A DNA stretch of 64,000 bases from Phylloscopus collybita (lineage: Eukaryota > Chordata > Aves > Passeriformes > Phylloscopidae), in contig JAJNNQ010000028.1 of the NCBI GenBank assembly GCA_027886175.1, forward strand, positions 434,001 to 498,000, written 5' to 3'. The translations under genes and the position numbers were made by a program. The notes beneath the pieces are model-generated. The model was not told where the DNA came from. It did not search any database and saw only the letters and a list, made by a program, of their open reading frames with translations. This document shows positions 1-25,480 of the stretch, in pieces. Every line of letters starts with the position of its first letter. The first letter of the stretch is position 1.

Positions 1-3000
1 TGGAGAACTCCATTTCCTTTGTTTGTGTGAATTCCTGCTCAGTTATATGTCAAAAATCCTTCTGCCACAAAAGGGAGGGTTTAGCAGCTGATTTTTATCT
101 CCTGTGAGTACAGTAAATATGACCTTTGCCCTTCTAGTCTCAGTTTTGGAAAGTGCAGTCTTAGCCCTAATCTCAAAATGCTGACAGGAGGCTCCTTATC
201 GGCCACGGGTGGCAACAGGCGTCGTCACGTTCACGGGATCAGCGCTGGTGCCGTGAAATGCCGACCTGCAATGTGCAGCACAGAGTGGGCTGAAGGGGTA
301 GGGTTTGATTTGGTCAGTGTTTGTAACTCTGGGGTCAGGACTGCAGTGAACTCAACCCTCTGTGTGTGTGTTGGCCACTGATGATGCAGCCGAGCGGCAC
401 ATGGGGAGGCAGTGACCGAGAGCCATCGGAAGGGCCGGGGAACTGATGTCGTGGGATGGGACTGATGCAGAGCAGAGCTGGTGCACTGCAAGCACCAGCA
501 GCCCTACAGAATGGAGTAGGAACATCACACAGAGAGTGCTGTTGGCCAGCAGAGCTTTGTGTTGGAAGTACAAAATGAGCTGTGTTAAGTACAGGCAGCC
601 TGGCAGTGCTTTAGGGGTCTGAAGGGGCTCTAACGGCTGTGGGGGAAAGGTCGCTCCTGCTTTTCCTCCTGCAGGAATCTCAGATTTGAATTAGTGATAG
701 TGTCTGATTCGGGTAGAAACACTGCCTGCTGCAAGGAGCTCGGTTTTGCCATCGGATGTGAGGAGGAGAGGTCTGAGCCTGGACAATAAGGTTGGTTAAT
801 AGTTCATAGCCATTTTGAAAGGTGGACCAAGGCATCCCTAGAGCAGTTTGATACAACATCTGCTGGGAAACTGGTTAATGTCGGTTAAGGTCCCCTGGTT
901 TTTAACAATGTGTAATTTGTAACTTTTAAAAGTGGTTTGACGTAACTAAACCTAACCAGGAAGTTTCTGAAACTGTAGTTGTAGACTTCAGTGAAGCTTG
1001 GAGTTTTGGGGTGTGGGATTGCCTGCCTCATTGCTCCCGTCTGGGAGGATTCCAGGCCCTGGTTGCAGTCAGATGAGGTCTGGGAACGATCTCCTCTGAG
1101 TCCCTTCACCTTTGGTATGGCACAGCATCATAGCTTTGGCTGTGCTGGTCAGACAGCAGTTAGGGAGTGGTGAGACTGAATTGTGCATGGAACATGAAGG
1201 TTTCCTGTCAAGTCAGATGAGACAGGTTTAAAGAAAGTTGAATCTAAGTTTAAAGAGTGGCAGAAACCAGCAGGAAAGCTGAATCATCTTGGTAAAGGTA
1301 AGCTTTCAACTGATTTTTGCTGTAGCCATGTTATCTGATTGTGTTTAAGTAAGTCATTGTATATGCAGGTGTAGCTCTTGTAATAGAATTCCCTTCATTA
1401 GTGCTTGGGTGTAATGTGTCGTGGGTTTCTGTAGGTAAATTGGAGTCTGTGCATATCTGAGAGTCAAGTGAAGTTTCTCCTGTGCTCCCATCCTCTGCCT
1501 GGGTCAGCCACATGAGACAGCTTCCCCTGCTCCTAGGATCCAGCAGAGACTGAGGTGTCCATTCTGTCACCTGTGCTCATGAGAGCTTCCTGGCTGAACT
1601 ACCAAATCACACTTGGAGATCTGAGCTGGAAAACTCTTTTTAATCTGGGGTATAAATTTGCTCATTCCTGATGTGTATGTGTCCAGAAAGTAGGAATTTG
1701 CGTTAGGAACATGACAGTCACCAAAATCTTGCCATTCTCAGTGACATGCTACTGAGCCCCCAAGTAACCTTGTCCATGATCTGATACTGTGACTGGAATG
1801 TCCCAAAGCTGGCTCAGACGAGTAGGAAAAGTGCCTGTGACTCAAACCACTGCTGAGCAACATGTCACAGCAAACTCCCAGTGGCCTCTTGGTGTCTTTT
1901 GTGCTGTGAGTGCTGAGCTTAACTTGCAAGTTGAGGACTCTATGAAAGTCAGGTTTTTTTCAGTTTGCTCAACATTATTGCTTTAAAAAGCAGGCTGCTG
2001 GCATATTTTTATTTTCTCACATCCTTAATTTGCATATCAAGGGTATTTACACCCACTTATTCATTTTTCTGATGTCTTAATTAAAATAAGTTTCTTGAAC
2101 TTAAGAAGCCCCCAGGTGTTCTAGTGGCTTACTCTTCTGAGCACTGTACTGCCCAATGGCCTTGTTTTTAATCAGGTGTAATTGTAGTAGCCATTCCAGG
2201 CTCCTCAGTTTGAAGTGTGTGAATTTGTTTAGGAAGCTCATTGCTGTTCTTGTGTGGGGGTTCCTGATGCTCAGTCTTCTGGAATGTCCTGCAGATCAGA
2301 AACACATGATCGAAGATTTACTTCTTCCCGTAATTTCACTGCTGTCGAAAAAGGAAGAAAGTATGGCCCTAAGATGGAGGCACATTGTTTGAGCTCTGAG
2401 GTGTTCTTTGACCCTGCAGTTCCCTCTTGCAAGTAGTCTGATCAAGGTCTCACTCTGTTGTGTCTCCTTGCCCTTTGTTTAATTTCCCTGCTTATCACTG
2501 TTCCTTCACACTCTTGAGCGGGACTAGAGAGAGGATGAACTGTGACACGTCGCTGCTCTTTAAGTGAAATTGCATTTCAGTGATTGGAAAAGTCTCAGAA
2601 TAGTTTAGGTGCTGAATAATCCCATAGTTTCTTGGCTAAGTCAAGCTCTGCTTGAAAGATTTCCCTTCCAGAAACCAAAAGTGCAGTTGTGTGGCATTTG
2701 AGAAGTTAATTTTTAAAACAGGCTTTGCTGGAGTGTGATACAGGCTGACTGCATAGAAGTGATTTGTGGTGAAGCCAGGATCTTTGCCATGGGAACAGTA
2801 ATTATGGCTTCAGGCAGTGGGCCAAGAATGTTGTGAGGAAATTCCAGTCCCCTCCTATGGCTTTAGTTAGAGGCTGCAACAAGCTGGCTCTTGTGGCCTC
2901 CCTTGTCAGGGTGAGCACACATGGGAACCACATGTTGGTGGCAGGGGACAGGGCTGGCAGTGACTGTTGGGCAGCATCAGGTCACCTGGTCTGCCAAACA

Positions 3001-6000
3001 GCTCCATCTCACCTGAGAGTGCTGCCTGCTGCTTTATGCACCTGAGTCTTCAAGTCATATATCTGTTAATAAAAGGATTTTAGAAAATGCTGGGTTTAAA
3101 CCTCAGGCCTGATTTGACTTCAATCTGTGAGGATTTAAAAAAGAAGTGGGGGGAGACTATTTAATACAAGTGAACTCACTCAACTGTACGTTTTTAAGCT
3201 GTAGGGATGGACTCTGGTCTCTGACATCTGCTTCAGTTACTGTCAGACTGGAAAATGCAGGTGTGCTGGGGCTGCATTTGTTGTCCTCACACCAGCAAGA
3301 GGAGGAACTGTTATTTAATTACACATTCCCCATGGCTCTGGTACAACTCTTTCAAGCTTCCTGTGATAACACATTAAATACTATGCTTAGCTAGGCCAGT
3401 GTTTGAGCCATCCTATTTGTGGTGCTGCCTGTGCACAGCTGAAATTCAGGTGCAGTTCCTGCTGCCTGGAGAGTTCCTGGTGCCGGGAAGAGTTCCTGCT
3501 AAACCCGTGTGTTCCCCTGGCCTCCTGACAGATGGGGCAGAAATGTCCTTCCATGAGTTCTGTGTTCCTGGAGTGACTCATCCAGCACTGTTTCTCCCTG
3601 ATAGGATTTCTGTTGAGCTTTGCCAAGGCCTCTCTGCTCCATGGCAATGACTTGAAAACTCAAGGTTGAAGAGTAGTTAAGTTTCAGCTTGGGAACGGTG
3701 GATCATAAAGCCTGGGCGTGTGCTGCCCTACCGAGCCAGCATGACTGCATTGCTGCAGCACTTGGAGTTTAGGAATTTTGGGCTATTTAAACTGGCCACA
3801 CCTTTTATTTGCTCAAAGGGCAGGTTTGTTTCGAAGGGTGTCTCCATAGTAGCAAAGACTGAGAAAGAAAGTTAGGAGGGGCTGATGGATGAGTGGGTTG
3901 AAGATCTGGCTTTGCTGTGAGGCTGGTGTGTGCTCGAGCTCTTACACAGCTCATTGCCAAAGCACATGGGGTTAGCAGGCACAGCACTAGAGGGCCTGGC
4001 AGCTTTTAGGAACTCCAGGGCCTGTCTGCAGCCTCTAGAAATGGTATTGACACTTGCAGCAGTACCATGGAGGAAACTGCCGTGCTCTGACCATCTCACC
4101 CAGCTTCAAAGGGGCCGGGAGTGTGTGTGTGCCCAGTGTGCCATTGGGGATCCCAGTGGGGAGCTTGCCATTGGCTGCTTTGTAGGGATATCAGCCTCAA
4201 TCTTGTCCAGGCAAGAGGGAGGCTCTCTAACAGTTTTAAAAGCCTGAAGTGGCAGGTGACTGGTGTTGGCTGAGCAGTGTGTGGGTTGAAAATAAGTGTC
4301 CTCTGTGCCTGCCTCTGATAGGCTGATGCCTCTGCCACAGATCCACTGTGTCCATGGAATATGCTGACTGCTGGGTTGGACGTAATTTGATAATTGCTAT
4401 ATGTGTTCTTGTGTTTGAATTGGTACATCAGCCATGGGCAATTTGGTGAACTATATTGATCCCAGCTGCTTTGGTTCTGATCAAATGAAAAATTGTGTGT
4501 CCGGTGCGTGGGTGACACCGAAGTGGAAGCAGCGTCACACTTTGTGTTGGCCTTAACTTCCCAGCTTCCTGGAGACTGTTGAGGATGCCAGGTGTGCGTG
4601 TTCTTCAGAAGTGTTTCACAAAAAAAAGTTGACTCATGGTATGTTTGTGACCCAAATTGGAATGTTTTTCACACTACTTTAAGTGACTAAAGAGTGCTGG
4701 AGGCAGGAGAGGGGAATAGAGGGGAAACATAAGTGAGCTGTGCTGCACATGAGTCTTTGGTGGAAGGCGAGGAAAACTGGCATCCTTCCTAGTAGTTTAA
4801 ATTTAGTTCCATTCTTGAATCTCGAATCTCTCAGCAAAAAATGCTGGAATGTAACATGAGTGTGATGATGATGTCATCAGACTGGATTTCTCTTAATAGT
4901 TTCTTCACAGAGATTTGAGCTGTGAACTGAAGGATCAGAGCATTCCTGCGTCCCTCTGGGACTGACCTCAGGACAGCCCCTGATGAGCCACTTGTTCCTC
5001 CTGTGCTCAGAGGCATTTTCTTGCCTCTTTGATCAGAGCAGAGGGTTTTTGTGAGCTCAGTGGTCTGAGTAATTTTTTTTGAAAATAATTACAGTGGTCT
5101 TTTATTGGCTCTACAATATTATTCCAAACGTAGGGAAAGTGAAGAGCAATGATGCCCATGTTCTCTGTCTTCTTGCAGGACAGATTTCCTTTGATTTCTT
5201 TTCAGAGAGGATTTCCAGGTGCTGCTGTTCCCTGCTTTGCTTTCTGTAAGTGCCTGTTAGCTGATGGCCTGCTTGCCTCCAAAATCCAACTTTTTCCCTC
5301 TCAAAGTACTGCTATCCCAAGTCTGTCATAGCAGTGTAAGATGCTCCACATCCAGAGGCAGTCCTGCTGTTCCATAGGGTTTTCTCACAGAGCCATGGAG
5401 ACAAACAGCTTTTTGTAGATCTTGAGCTTGACCAGCCTGTGGCTTCTGGCCTTTTCAGTCATTGTCCCCTTCCTTACTATGTGCTCTTTTTGTCTTTACT
5501 TCAATTTTACTTTCTGCCTGAAAGTTCATTAATATCATGTTTGACTTGAAATGAATATTTTTATGGTGGTTTGGTTTGTGTTTGTTTCTAGCCTTTTGCA
5601 CAGGCAGGATGCAGTTGACTTACTGTAATCCATTTAAAGTAAGTGCTGGATCTTAAGTAGATAAAGGATTATATAGGGCAGCTGGGAATTTCTGTAGCAC
5701 TTCTAGGTGTACTGATAGAAGCTGAGCCAATCTCTGGCCTCATTCCAAAGTATTGCAAGCCAGGTAAAATCTTACTGGCAGTGAGGCAGTATGTAGTGTA
5801 TGAGCAATTGCTTTTTAAGCTGTGAAAGCCTGGGCAGACTAAAAATTCTTAGGCTTTACTTGTTAAAACTTCAAAGCAAGGCAAGGCTTAGAATTTGGGG
5901 CGTGGTCAAAAATACAACTGGGGGAGATATGAAATGTTAAGCTGTACCTTGCAGCAGCCTGCCTCTCCCTGAGTCTGAAAAGAGAATGAGGGAATTGTTG

Positions 6001-9000
6001 GCAGCAGGGCTGCCTGGAGCACGGTGTGTGATTAAATTAGTGGAGCTTGGGCAAGGAGCCTTCTGTAGCCAGGAGCATCAGGCCAGAGGAGGCTGCTGGC
6101 ATGGAAACCCATCCCAGCGGGGTTTCCCTGGTGCCAGTGTGCTGCTGACTGGGGATTTGGGTGGTGGAAACAGCCCTACCCTGCTCTAGGTAGGATCTGG
6201 CTGTGTAACTCCAGAAGTGGTGGTTGTTTCCAGTCAACAGGAAGAGGAGATTTGTTAGTTCAAATGAGGAATTTGATGTGCTGCGAGTGCACTGTGGCTT
6301 CTGTTAATCTCGTCATAAAAATACCAGCTGTGAAAGAATGGCTGAGCAGAAATGTCAGTGTAATTAATGCCTCTGTGAGCAGGGATAGGAGCTGGGGGTT
6401 GGAGATTTGTGTCTCGAGGTGCAGCTGGGCCTCCCCAAACAACTCAGAGAGTGCAACAGGGAGAAAGCAGTGCTGTGGGTGGATATGGGTGAGCACCAAG
6501 CACCCCCACAGCCCCTGGCTGGGTTTGTTCCATTTTGAACCTAAATTAAATTATATAGAACTTCAGAATCAGTAACTTTCCTACTGTGTTTCACAGTATA
6601 ATTCAAAATACCCAGTGGGTGCATCGTTGGTGAGAAACTCTTCTAAACCTGTTTAACCAACCAGGCTCGCTTTGGTTCCTCTGCCTCTACTGAATTGGGT
6701 ACTTGGTATGAAACATTTGAATTTATACCATGGTTTTAAAGAAACTCTTCAGTGTTTCTAACATGTACAGAAAGAAAAGACAGGAAAGGGTCTGAAAAAG
6801 GCTGGTGATCCCTACAGTGTAAGGGCAGAGAGCTGATGGAGGCTTCTTTCTGTGTGCTCATTACTGTGGGCATGGTCATAGAGAACTGGGTTTCAGTTTG
6901 CCTCGAGTTTGGCTGTTCCAAAAAAGCAACTATTTCCTGTGGTTATCTGATATCAGCACCAACAGGAATGGAGGAAGAACATCCGCAGATGAAAAGTCAT
7001 GGTCCATGCAGCCTCCTGGTGCTGGGGACTGGCCTGTGCAGCGTGGGCCTGGCAGCACAGGGTGATCACTGGGGCTCCTTGGGGCACTGAGTCTGCTCCT
7101 CTCACACTTCAGCAGCCACTCCTGCACAGGGCAACGTGGAGAATGATTTTATTGTGACTGCACAGTACTACGTGTACTGTCTGTAAACATCCTTGTGTAG
7201 AGAAAAGACTTAGGAATAACTTGCCCTTTTCCAACCATGGCAGTCTTCCCTCCTCGTTTGCATGTACTTCCAGCTGGGAAGCTTACAAATTGACTGCTGC
7301 TGCTTTTGATGTTGAACAATCATCCCCCCTCTGCCTCCCGGCTCTGGTCGCAGTGGGCAGCACAGGCTGTCTCCAAGATAAGAGGGGAGTGGATTGGAAA
7401 TTGCTCTCCTTAAAGAGACATGGATGTGTGGAGCCTGGCTGCAGGCACATCCTTGTCATCCCTGCCTGCAAGGACATTCTCAAATATGCAAGAAAATTTT
7501 TATTTTAAACAAGCCATTAGGAAAGCTAAATTCTTTCCATAATGATATAAATGCTTGCTTTTCCAATTTATAGTTTCCTAGTGTTTCCTCTATGAGAGCC
7601 AAATACATGGCTCATTCTCCCAGTGTTTCCATGGTGGATTGCAGGAGCTGCCCACTGTGGTGGCACAGACACACCAATTTGTACTGGAAGAGCTGACATT
7701 CTGAATGGGCAGAATTTTGCAAGTTAATATTTAAGAAGACACTTTAAAACATTCAAGTCCCGTTAAGGCCTGACGCAAAGGCTCTCATGAAGCCAGGAAT
7801 GCCTGATTATGTGGGTAGGGCTGTGCTTTGGTGAGTGGTTCTTGTCAGTAGCTGCCAGGTGTATCCCAGGCCATGGCACAGAAAGCCATACCTGGAGTGG
7901 CAGGAGCAGTGCAGGCACAAGAGTGTTCTAACAGCAAACCAGAGGATTTTTTTCTAGCCTTGGAATTACGCCTTAATTTGAGTCATCAAAGGATGGGATC
8001 ACAGTCTAATAGCCTCCCAGCCCAGCTTGCCTCTTGTTGCACTCAGGAATCGAAGTGCTAATTAGAACAGCTGTTAAAAGGCCCAATCCTAATGACTGCG
8101 CCATGTGAGGAGGAGGAGGAGGCCGAGGCCAGAGCCTCGGTGGGAGCTGGTCAGCACTTGCAGGTGACCAGCAGCAGCTCGTGAACCGCGGTTTGGAACC
8201 TGGCCTAATTCTCATCTTTGGGACATCAAAGTCCTTGAAGCCTCTTTGAAGAGCTGGCAGTGAGTAGTCAAACGAGAAATTCAAGATTTGAGGGGTAAAG
8301 AAAAAAAATCCAAACCGTGTGTCTGTAGCTGGGTGTTCTGGGGCTCTCAGTGACCTACTTTCCCAGCCTGTCTGCTGGGGGAGCGCACAGAGCTTTTGTT
8401 GTTGCACGGCTCCTGTTTCTGCAGGTGCCACCAGATACAGGGCGTGTGGAAGATAAGGGTTTCTGGTGCCATGGTGTGGAGCGGGGTATGTTTCCATTGA
8501 GGTGGGTGGGAGCTGCCAAGGCAGGGATGAGCTTTGAGCTTTTTTTTCTATTGATGAAAGCCTTTTTTAGTGTGGTGCCTCTGTGGGAGAGTCGTGTAAA
8601 AAATGATGAGAAAGTGCTTTTGTGTGGTAGATCTGTGGTATCGTGTTTGCTCACAGTTTACAATGGAATTTGAAGTCTTCCATGTGATTTACTTGAAATT
8701 AAGCTCTGCTGATTGTAAGATGTGTATGCAAGTATAGATTGTGCTAAGAAATCATTCATAGGCATATTTGCTTTTGTCTTAGTAGTGTTTTTTATACCTA
8801 CTACTTGGGTTATACCAGTCCTGGTCAGTTGAGGTGATTTAGGTGACCTTAGAGGGAATGCTGTAAAAGAAAATACCTTCTACCAGATCAGGGTGCTCCG
8901 AGCCCTGTCCAACCTGGGCACAAACACTTCCAGGAATGGGGCACAAAATGCACAGCTTTAATTCATAACTGCCAAGTCATTCCCGAACAGTTTGGCAGCT

Positions 9001-9373
9001 TTGGAGTGAAAATTCTGTGGGATGAGTGTAGTCAGAAACCTGTTTTGCCACATATGACAGGAGAAGGTGCCTGTTGGTGCACAGTGCAGTGTGTAGTGAC
9101 TCCACACAACTCAGCAGCACTTCAGCCCTGAGATCCTTAATGCTGAGCTGGAAAGAGATACTGGATAGTGCTGCTCCATTACCAAACTGGATCTGACTGA
9201 TATTTAATTCATGGAGGTGAGCTTCACTGCCCACTGTCAGTATGTTTTCACTTACACTTGTGTTCAAGTTTACACTGGTTCCTCTCCAGCTTTCTCAGTT
9301 GTTTTGCTTTAGGAGTGCCTGGATAGAATTGAGTAAAATGCTATCCATTTACCTGTCATCTGTTCTCTTTCAG
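1..9373 (+). other. PTBP1: PTBP1 large 5' intron (partial)
   Basis: No exon of a recognised gene was found in this stretch. It precedes the PTBP1 exon that starts at 9374, and the exons for the first 13 or so residues (beginning M-D-G-I-V in human) were not found here, so it is read as the intron before exon 3, open to the left. The sequence is ordinary mid-GC intronic DNA. It contains a degraded CR1 fragment near 8883-8960 and one weak exon-like segment at 2295-2360. All reading frames are short and start arbitrarily. Confidence 0.7.
8883..8960 (-). mobile_element. Degraded CR1 LINE fragment (antisense)
   Basis: The stretch around CCCTGTCCAACCTGGGCACA and AACACTTCCAGGAATGGGGC matches the reverse complement of the CR1 3' region, diverged and short. 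Boundaries are approximate. Confidence 0.6.
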
Positions 9374-20877
<11,504 letters not shown>

Positions 20878-23605
20878 AGCTTGGGAAGGCCCGAGTAAAA
20901 ATGGACTTGACTTAAAACCTCTGGGGTTCAGCCTTGACCTTAAAAAGGCTGGACACCAGGGTTTCAACTTCCATCATTCCAGAAAAAAAAAAAAAAAAAG
21001 CCACTTTAAAAAATGCAGCTGAAGTGACCTTAAAAGACCAGAGATTTTATTTTTTTAAAGAGAAATCAGTTTACCGGTTTTTAAAAAAAAAAAAAAGAAA
21101 ATTAATTCCTCTTGCTAACCTTGCGGTGATGGGTAACAATCTTGACTGTTCCAATAAAAATCACAAGTTCAAGTTTACACTGTGGAACCTGCTCTGGGAA
21201 ATTCCCCTCCCCTCCTGCTCCTCCTCTCCCAAAAAGCAGATCCCAACAAGTTTTTATCAGGTTTCACATTGATGCCTTTTTTAATTTCCTTACCCATTCA
21301 TGCCTTGAAAGACCTAAAACCACTGTGTGAATTCACTGTAGCGCCTTGGAGTCAGGATTGTGGTGACCAGGAGCTCCCACCCTGCCCAGCACAACACTCG
21401 GTTGCATTGATCCCACCTTAACCTGTGCACCTGCTGTCCTGTGCCTTAAACCTTCTACTTCTTTGGGGAAAACATCTGAGCTGCAGGGAGGGGATGGGCA
21501 GAGCTGAGGGGGGAGCGGCTCTGGCTGACGATCAGTCGGGGGAGCTGGCAAAGTGGATAAAGGAAATTTTGGGCTGCGACTCGGGGCAGTCGTTCCCCGC
21601 TGCCCGGCGTGTGTGTCTCCACGTGTGTGCCCCGTGCCACTTCCCAGTCTGCTCGTGGGTCATTGCCACCTGTAAACTCAGGTGGGAGTTACCTGAGAGC
21701 CTTTGTGGCTGAGCAAAGGTCTGGGTGGGGGAGCATTCCCAAGACCAAATCACATTCCAGTGTCAGGAGCGAGCCCGCGGGCTCTGCCCTCACAGAGCAT
21801 TGGTGAGGCACAAAAGAGCCGCTGTGGGACACTTGTGAAAACGAATCAGAGTTTGTCAAAATTGTGTGTGTATATACCTAAATGCTTGGCTAGGATTTGG
21901 AGAATCCTTGGATACCCCACAATTAGAAGGGTGCCTGCAAGAGGTACCTTTGTGCCCCTAATTGGAGATTAACGAGGCTGCTGTAGCTCCGCCATCGTTC
22001 TTAGAGCATGTCTTCAGCATTTGAGCTTTTGTTTGAATCCTTGTATTATACTTTGATGCCGTTGCTGTCCTCTGTGCCTAGCAATATTTCCAGTTGACCA
22101 AATATTCTAATCTCTTTATATGCAAAAGAAATAGTTTTAAGTACCTTTTATAGAATGATAAGATGGTATAAACGTAATCTAAATTTACTCCTTTGTGGTA
22201 TTACCCGTGTATACTGTACTTTATTTTCTTTGTTTTGTAATTGAAGCTGTAGGGCAGGAGTAGTTTCCAGGCTGAGGTCGTGGCTGAGGATGAGCAGAGC
22301 CGAGGGTGAGAGAGAATGAGCACAAACAGCTCGGGAATGGAAGGATAAGGACCCAGGCTAAAGATTTTTTTACCTTTTGAACCTATAAGCCCAGATATTG
22401 TTCTAGGAAGGGAATTTATTAAAAGTAGAATGCAGCAGATCAGTTTTTCCCAATGATACAACCGTTTTTGTTTTGGTTTTTTTCTGGCTTACAACTCTTT
22501 CCCGGGCCATTCTGCCTTCTATTCCGTGTGATCCGATGTTGCCTTACATTTCCCTCTAACCTGCAACCTGTTCGGATGCAAAATAACAAGAATCTTGTAC
22601 TTTTTTTCAGGGTTTTTCTGCAAATTGTGGACCAAAGTTTGTTTTTTAATTGTCTTAGTGTTGCAAGTTCTGATTTCCTTGCTTGGTGTGGGAGCTCTTG
22701 ACTTGCCTAGCACTGAGTGTTTGGAAAAGTCTTAACTTTCTGTAGTTCCTCCCTGGACTCTCAAGGATATGAATTATGCTGGAGAAGTGTGTGAGGTCCG
22801 AGTGAGGCTCCAGCTGGGGCTGTGGCGTGCTGGGTACCCCTGAGGGAGGGCAAGACCCCCGGTGACAGCATCACCCCAGCTGCTTTTTGGGTACCTCTAA
22901 ATCTGGGTGAGCTGTGCTGGAGCCAGGGATCTGCCCCTGCAAAGCTCCCCGAGGCCCTTCCAGCATCCTGCAGGAGGGCACAGCTGGGGGGGTCTCCGTG
23001 GCTGTTGGTTCATCCCCTGCCTAGTGAAACACCCTCTCCTCCCACAGGGGACCCAGCCCACCCAGCCCAATGGCACTGGGGTAACTGGTCAGTGCCCCCC
23101 ATCACCCTCCCCAGCACGGGGGAGGCTCCCGGGGCCGGGCCCTGGCCGGGGCACTCTGGGTGTCCCGTGCAAATCACAGATGGATTTGGGGTAACCAGGC
23201 CCCCCCCAGCACAGCGGGTGCTCCCTTCGGATCCTGTGTTTGCATGTAAAGAATGTGAGTAACTAAGGGTGTACATATTTATAATTTTTTTATACCTGTT
23301 GTAAGACATGAGGGGCAGCAAAACCCAGTTTTTTATGGTGACCAGATGTATTGTATATTTTGATAACAGCAATTCCAGGTTCAGTATTGTGGAAGGTGGG
23401 TGGGGAGGGGAAGCGTACACACCATCAGAATTCCATTGCCTCTTTCAAAGAATGTTTGTAATGCAAAAAGAAATGAAATTAAAACTATTTTATAACAACC
23501 TTTGTACCTTTCTGTAGCTCCATTATTTCCTGTTGAGATTGTAGAAGCAGTTGGTGCCCAGTCTGTACTTGTGCTTTCAATAAATTCTTCTGTATCCTTC
23601 ACTCC
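20878..23605 (+). other. PTBP1: PTBP1 3' UTR with two poly(A) signals
   Basis: This is noncoding sequence after the TAG at 20875-20877. AATAAA hexamers lie at 21153-21158 (proximal) and 23579-23584 (distal, followed by T/GT-rich sequence), so a 3' UTR of either about 0.3 kb or about 2.7 kb is predicted. The distal end resembles the end of the long mammalian PTBP1 3' UTR. Exact cleavage sites are inferred. Confidence 0.7.
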
Positions 23606-24299
23606 TGATCTTCCTCCTCTTTATTGTGCCTGTTTTGCTTCTGATTTTTCCTTCTCATGTTAATTCCAGCTGCCTCATTTTATTTAACTTTGACTTTTCA
23701 CACACTCTGGGCTGGCAGTGCGTGTCCCTGTCTTGATGGAGCCCCTCGGTGCCAGGCTGGAGCCCCAAGGCCTGAGGCTGTCGGGCCCTCACTGATGCCC
23801 TGCCTGTGTCACACTCCAGCACTTTGTTACTTCATGTTCCTAAACTTTTCATACGTTCTGGCTAATATCCATGAAAAATAACCCACTTTTGAGTCAAACC
23901 CTCCTCTCTTTAGTCCTGTGCTGTAGCTGTGGGGCTGGATGTGGCATTCTCCATCCTGTGGGAGGAGGTGCAATTTTCCATCTCTCCCTGAGCTGCCTGA
24001 GGAGCAGCTTAGTGCTTCTGTGGGGATCAAGTTCTTACCTGTATGCTCAGCTGTGCTCACACTCCAGAAGTGTGTGGAGACAATTCCCACCTGGAGCTGC
24101 TCCTGTGGCTCTGCTGGCCCCATCCCTCCGGGCTGAGCTGACATTAGGCTCCAGCATATTCCACAGGCGTTTGCACAGCCCACCGGCTCCAGGGTTACCG
24201 AGGGGGTCCTGTCGGAGCGGGGGGCTGCTGAAAGGGACCTCTGTTGTTCCTTGAAAGGCTAATGAGATTTGTAACAGCTGCCTGTGCCTGTGAAAGCTG

Positions 24300-25480
24300 G
24301 GCCGAGGGGGATGCGTTGCTGCCCCGCAGGAGTGAGCAGGAACATCGCTCCGGGGTTGGTTTCCCTGAGTTCTCTAGGGCCCAGCCCAGGCTTTGCAACC
24401 ATCGCGGGCATCCCTGTGCCCTTCCCTGGCCCCTCGGACACTGATCGGCTGCTGGCGCGGGTGAAAGATCCTCCCGGAGTGGCAGCGATGGACGGGGTCC
24501 CCATGGGAACAGCGGTGGCTTCGGGGGGGGTCGAGTCCTGCCCCGGCTCTGCTCTGCCATCCCACCCCTTCCCACGGCAGAGCCCCCCCAGCCTGGCCCC
24601 GGGACGGGCCGTGCCCCAGATACAGCAGAGCCCGTGCCGGGGGCTGCCTCGGCATCCTCCTGCACCCCGGGCCGCGCAGAAAACTGCCCTGGAGCTGCCT
24701 TGAACGGGAAAACGCTGACGCGGGGAAAGCGGGGGCTCCGCACAAAAAGGCTCTGCCCCGAGCCGGGGGAAGATGCTGCCTGCGGAGTGAGCACCCTAAA
24801 GCCTGGCCTCCCTCAGGCACCGCTGAGTGCAGAAAGGGAATTATCTGCCAGCGGGAACCCCAAAGCAGGAGCCCCAAATCGCAAAGCGAGCCCCGGGGTG
24901 GGGCCGAGAGGGGGCTGAGCCCTCTGTGTGTCACAAAGCCGGGTCCTGCCGCTGGGGCGCACCGGGGAGACACGGGGACGTGCCGGGGACTCCCGGCGGA
25001 GGGTGGGTGTCCCCAGCGGGACAGGCCGGGCTGCCGGACACGCGTGGTCCAGGCCGGAGCTGAGGTGGGGGCTGGCAGCCCTGTGCGGGGCCGGGGGGAG
25101 GATGAGGATGAGGATGAGGATGAGGATGCTCCCTCCCGACCCCGCGGGTCCCCAAGCGGTGCAGCAGCGGCTCCTGGGGGGCTGCCCGAGGGTGGTCGGG
25201 GGCTGCGGGAGCGGGTGCGGGGCCGGGGGGTTGCCCGAGCCTGAGAGCGCGATGCGGGGCTGTCAGTTGCCATGGAAACCGCTGGGTCAGAGGCGGCGGG
25301 AAGCGGCGTGTGACGCCATCGGCACCGCAATGAGCCGTGAGAACGGGGGCGACGTGGGGCTGCTGGGCTGGGAACCCCCACATCGCCCCGACCCCCACCG
25401 AGGACCGCCGGAGCGCGGCGTCAATCCCGGTGACCTTCGCCTGCGGCTCCGGGTCACCTCCCCGGGTCACCCTGCCACGG
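24300..25480. promoter_or_regulatory. Intergenic CpG-rich island of unknown role
   Basis: The GC- and CpG-dense block lies between the 3' ends of two convergent genes, where no annotated-type promoter is expected. It contains a short (GAGGAT)n hexamer array at about 25,100-25,128. It could be an orphan CpG island or the promoter of a noncoding RNA, or simply the high GC of a microchromosome. No start site or splice structure could be supported. Confidence 0.4.
25100..25128 (+). repeat. (GAGGAT)n short tandem repeat
   Basis: About five tandem copies of a GAGGAT hexamer lie inside the intergenic CpG-rich block. Confidence 0.85.

Noticed and set aside
4855..4935. Possible C/D-box snoRNA (GTGATGA ... 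CTGA) in the PTBP1 intron
   Set aside because: The box motifs occur at plausible spacing but no terminal stem pairs and no internal C'/D' boxes were found.
5593..5640. Exon-like segment TCTAG|CCTTTTGC ... AAA|GTAAGT in the PTBP1 intron
   Set aside because: Good donor but weak acceptor and no similarity to PTBP1 exons 1-2; the missing N-terminal residues are not encoded.
24374..25381. 335-codon minus-strand open frame between PTBP1 and PLPPR3
   Set aside because: Low-complexity Pro/Ser/Gly/Arg composition is typical of chance frames in CpG-rich DNA, and an equally long frame overlaps on the plus strand.
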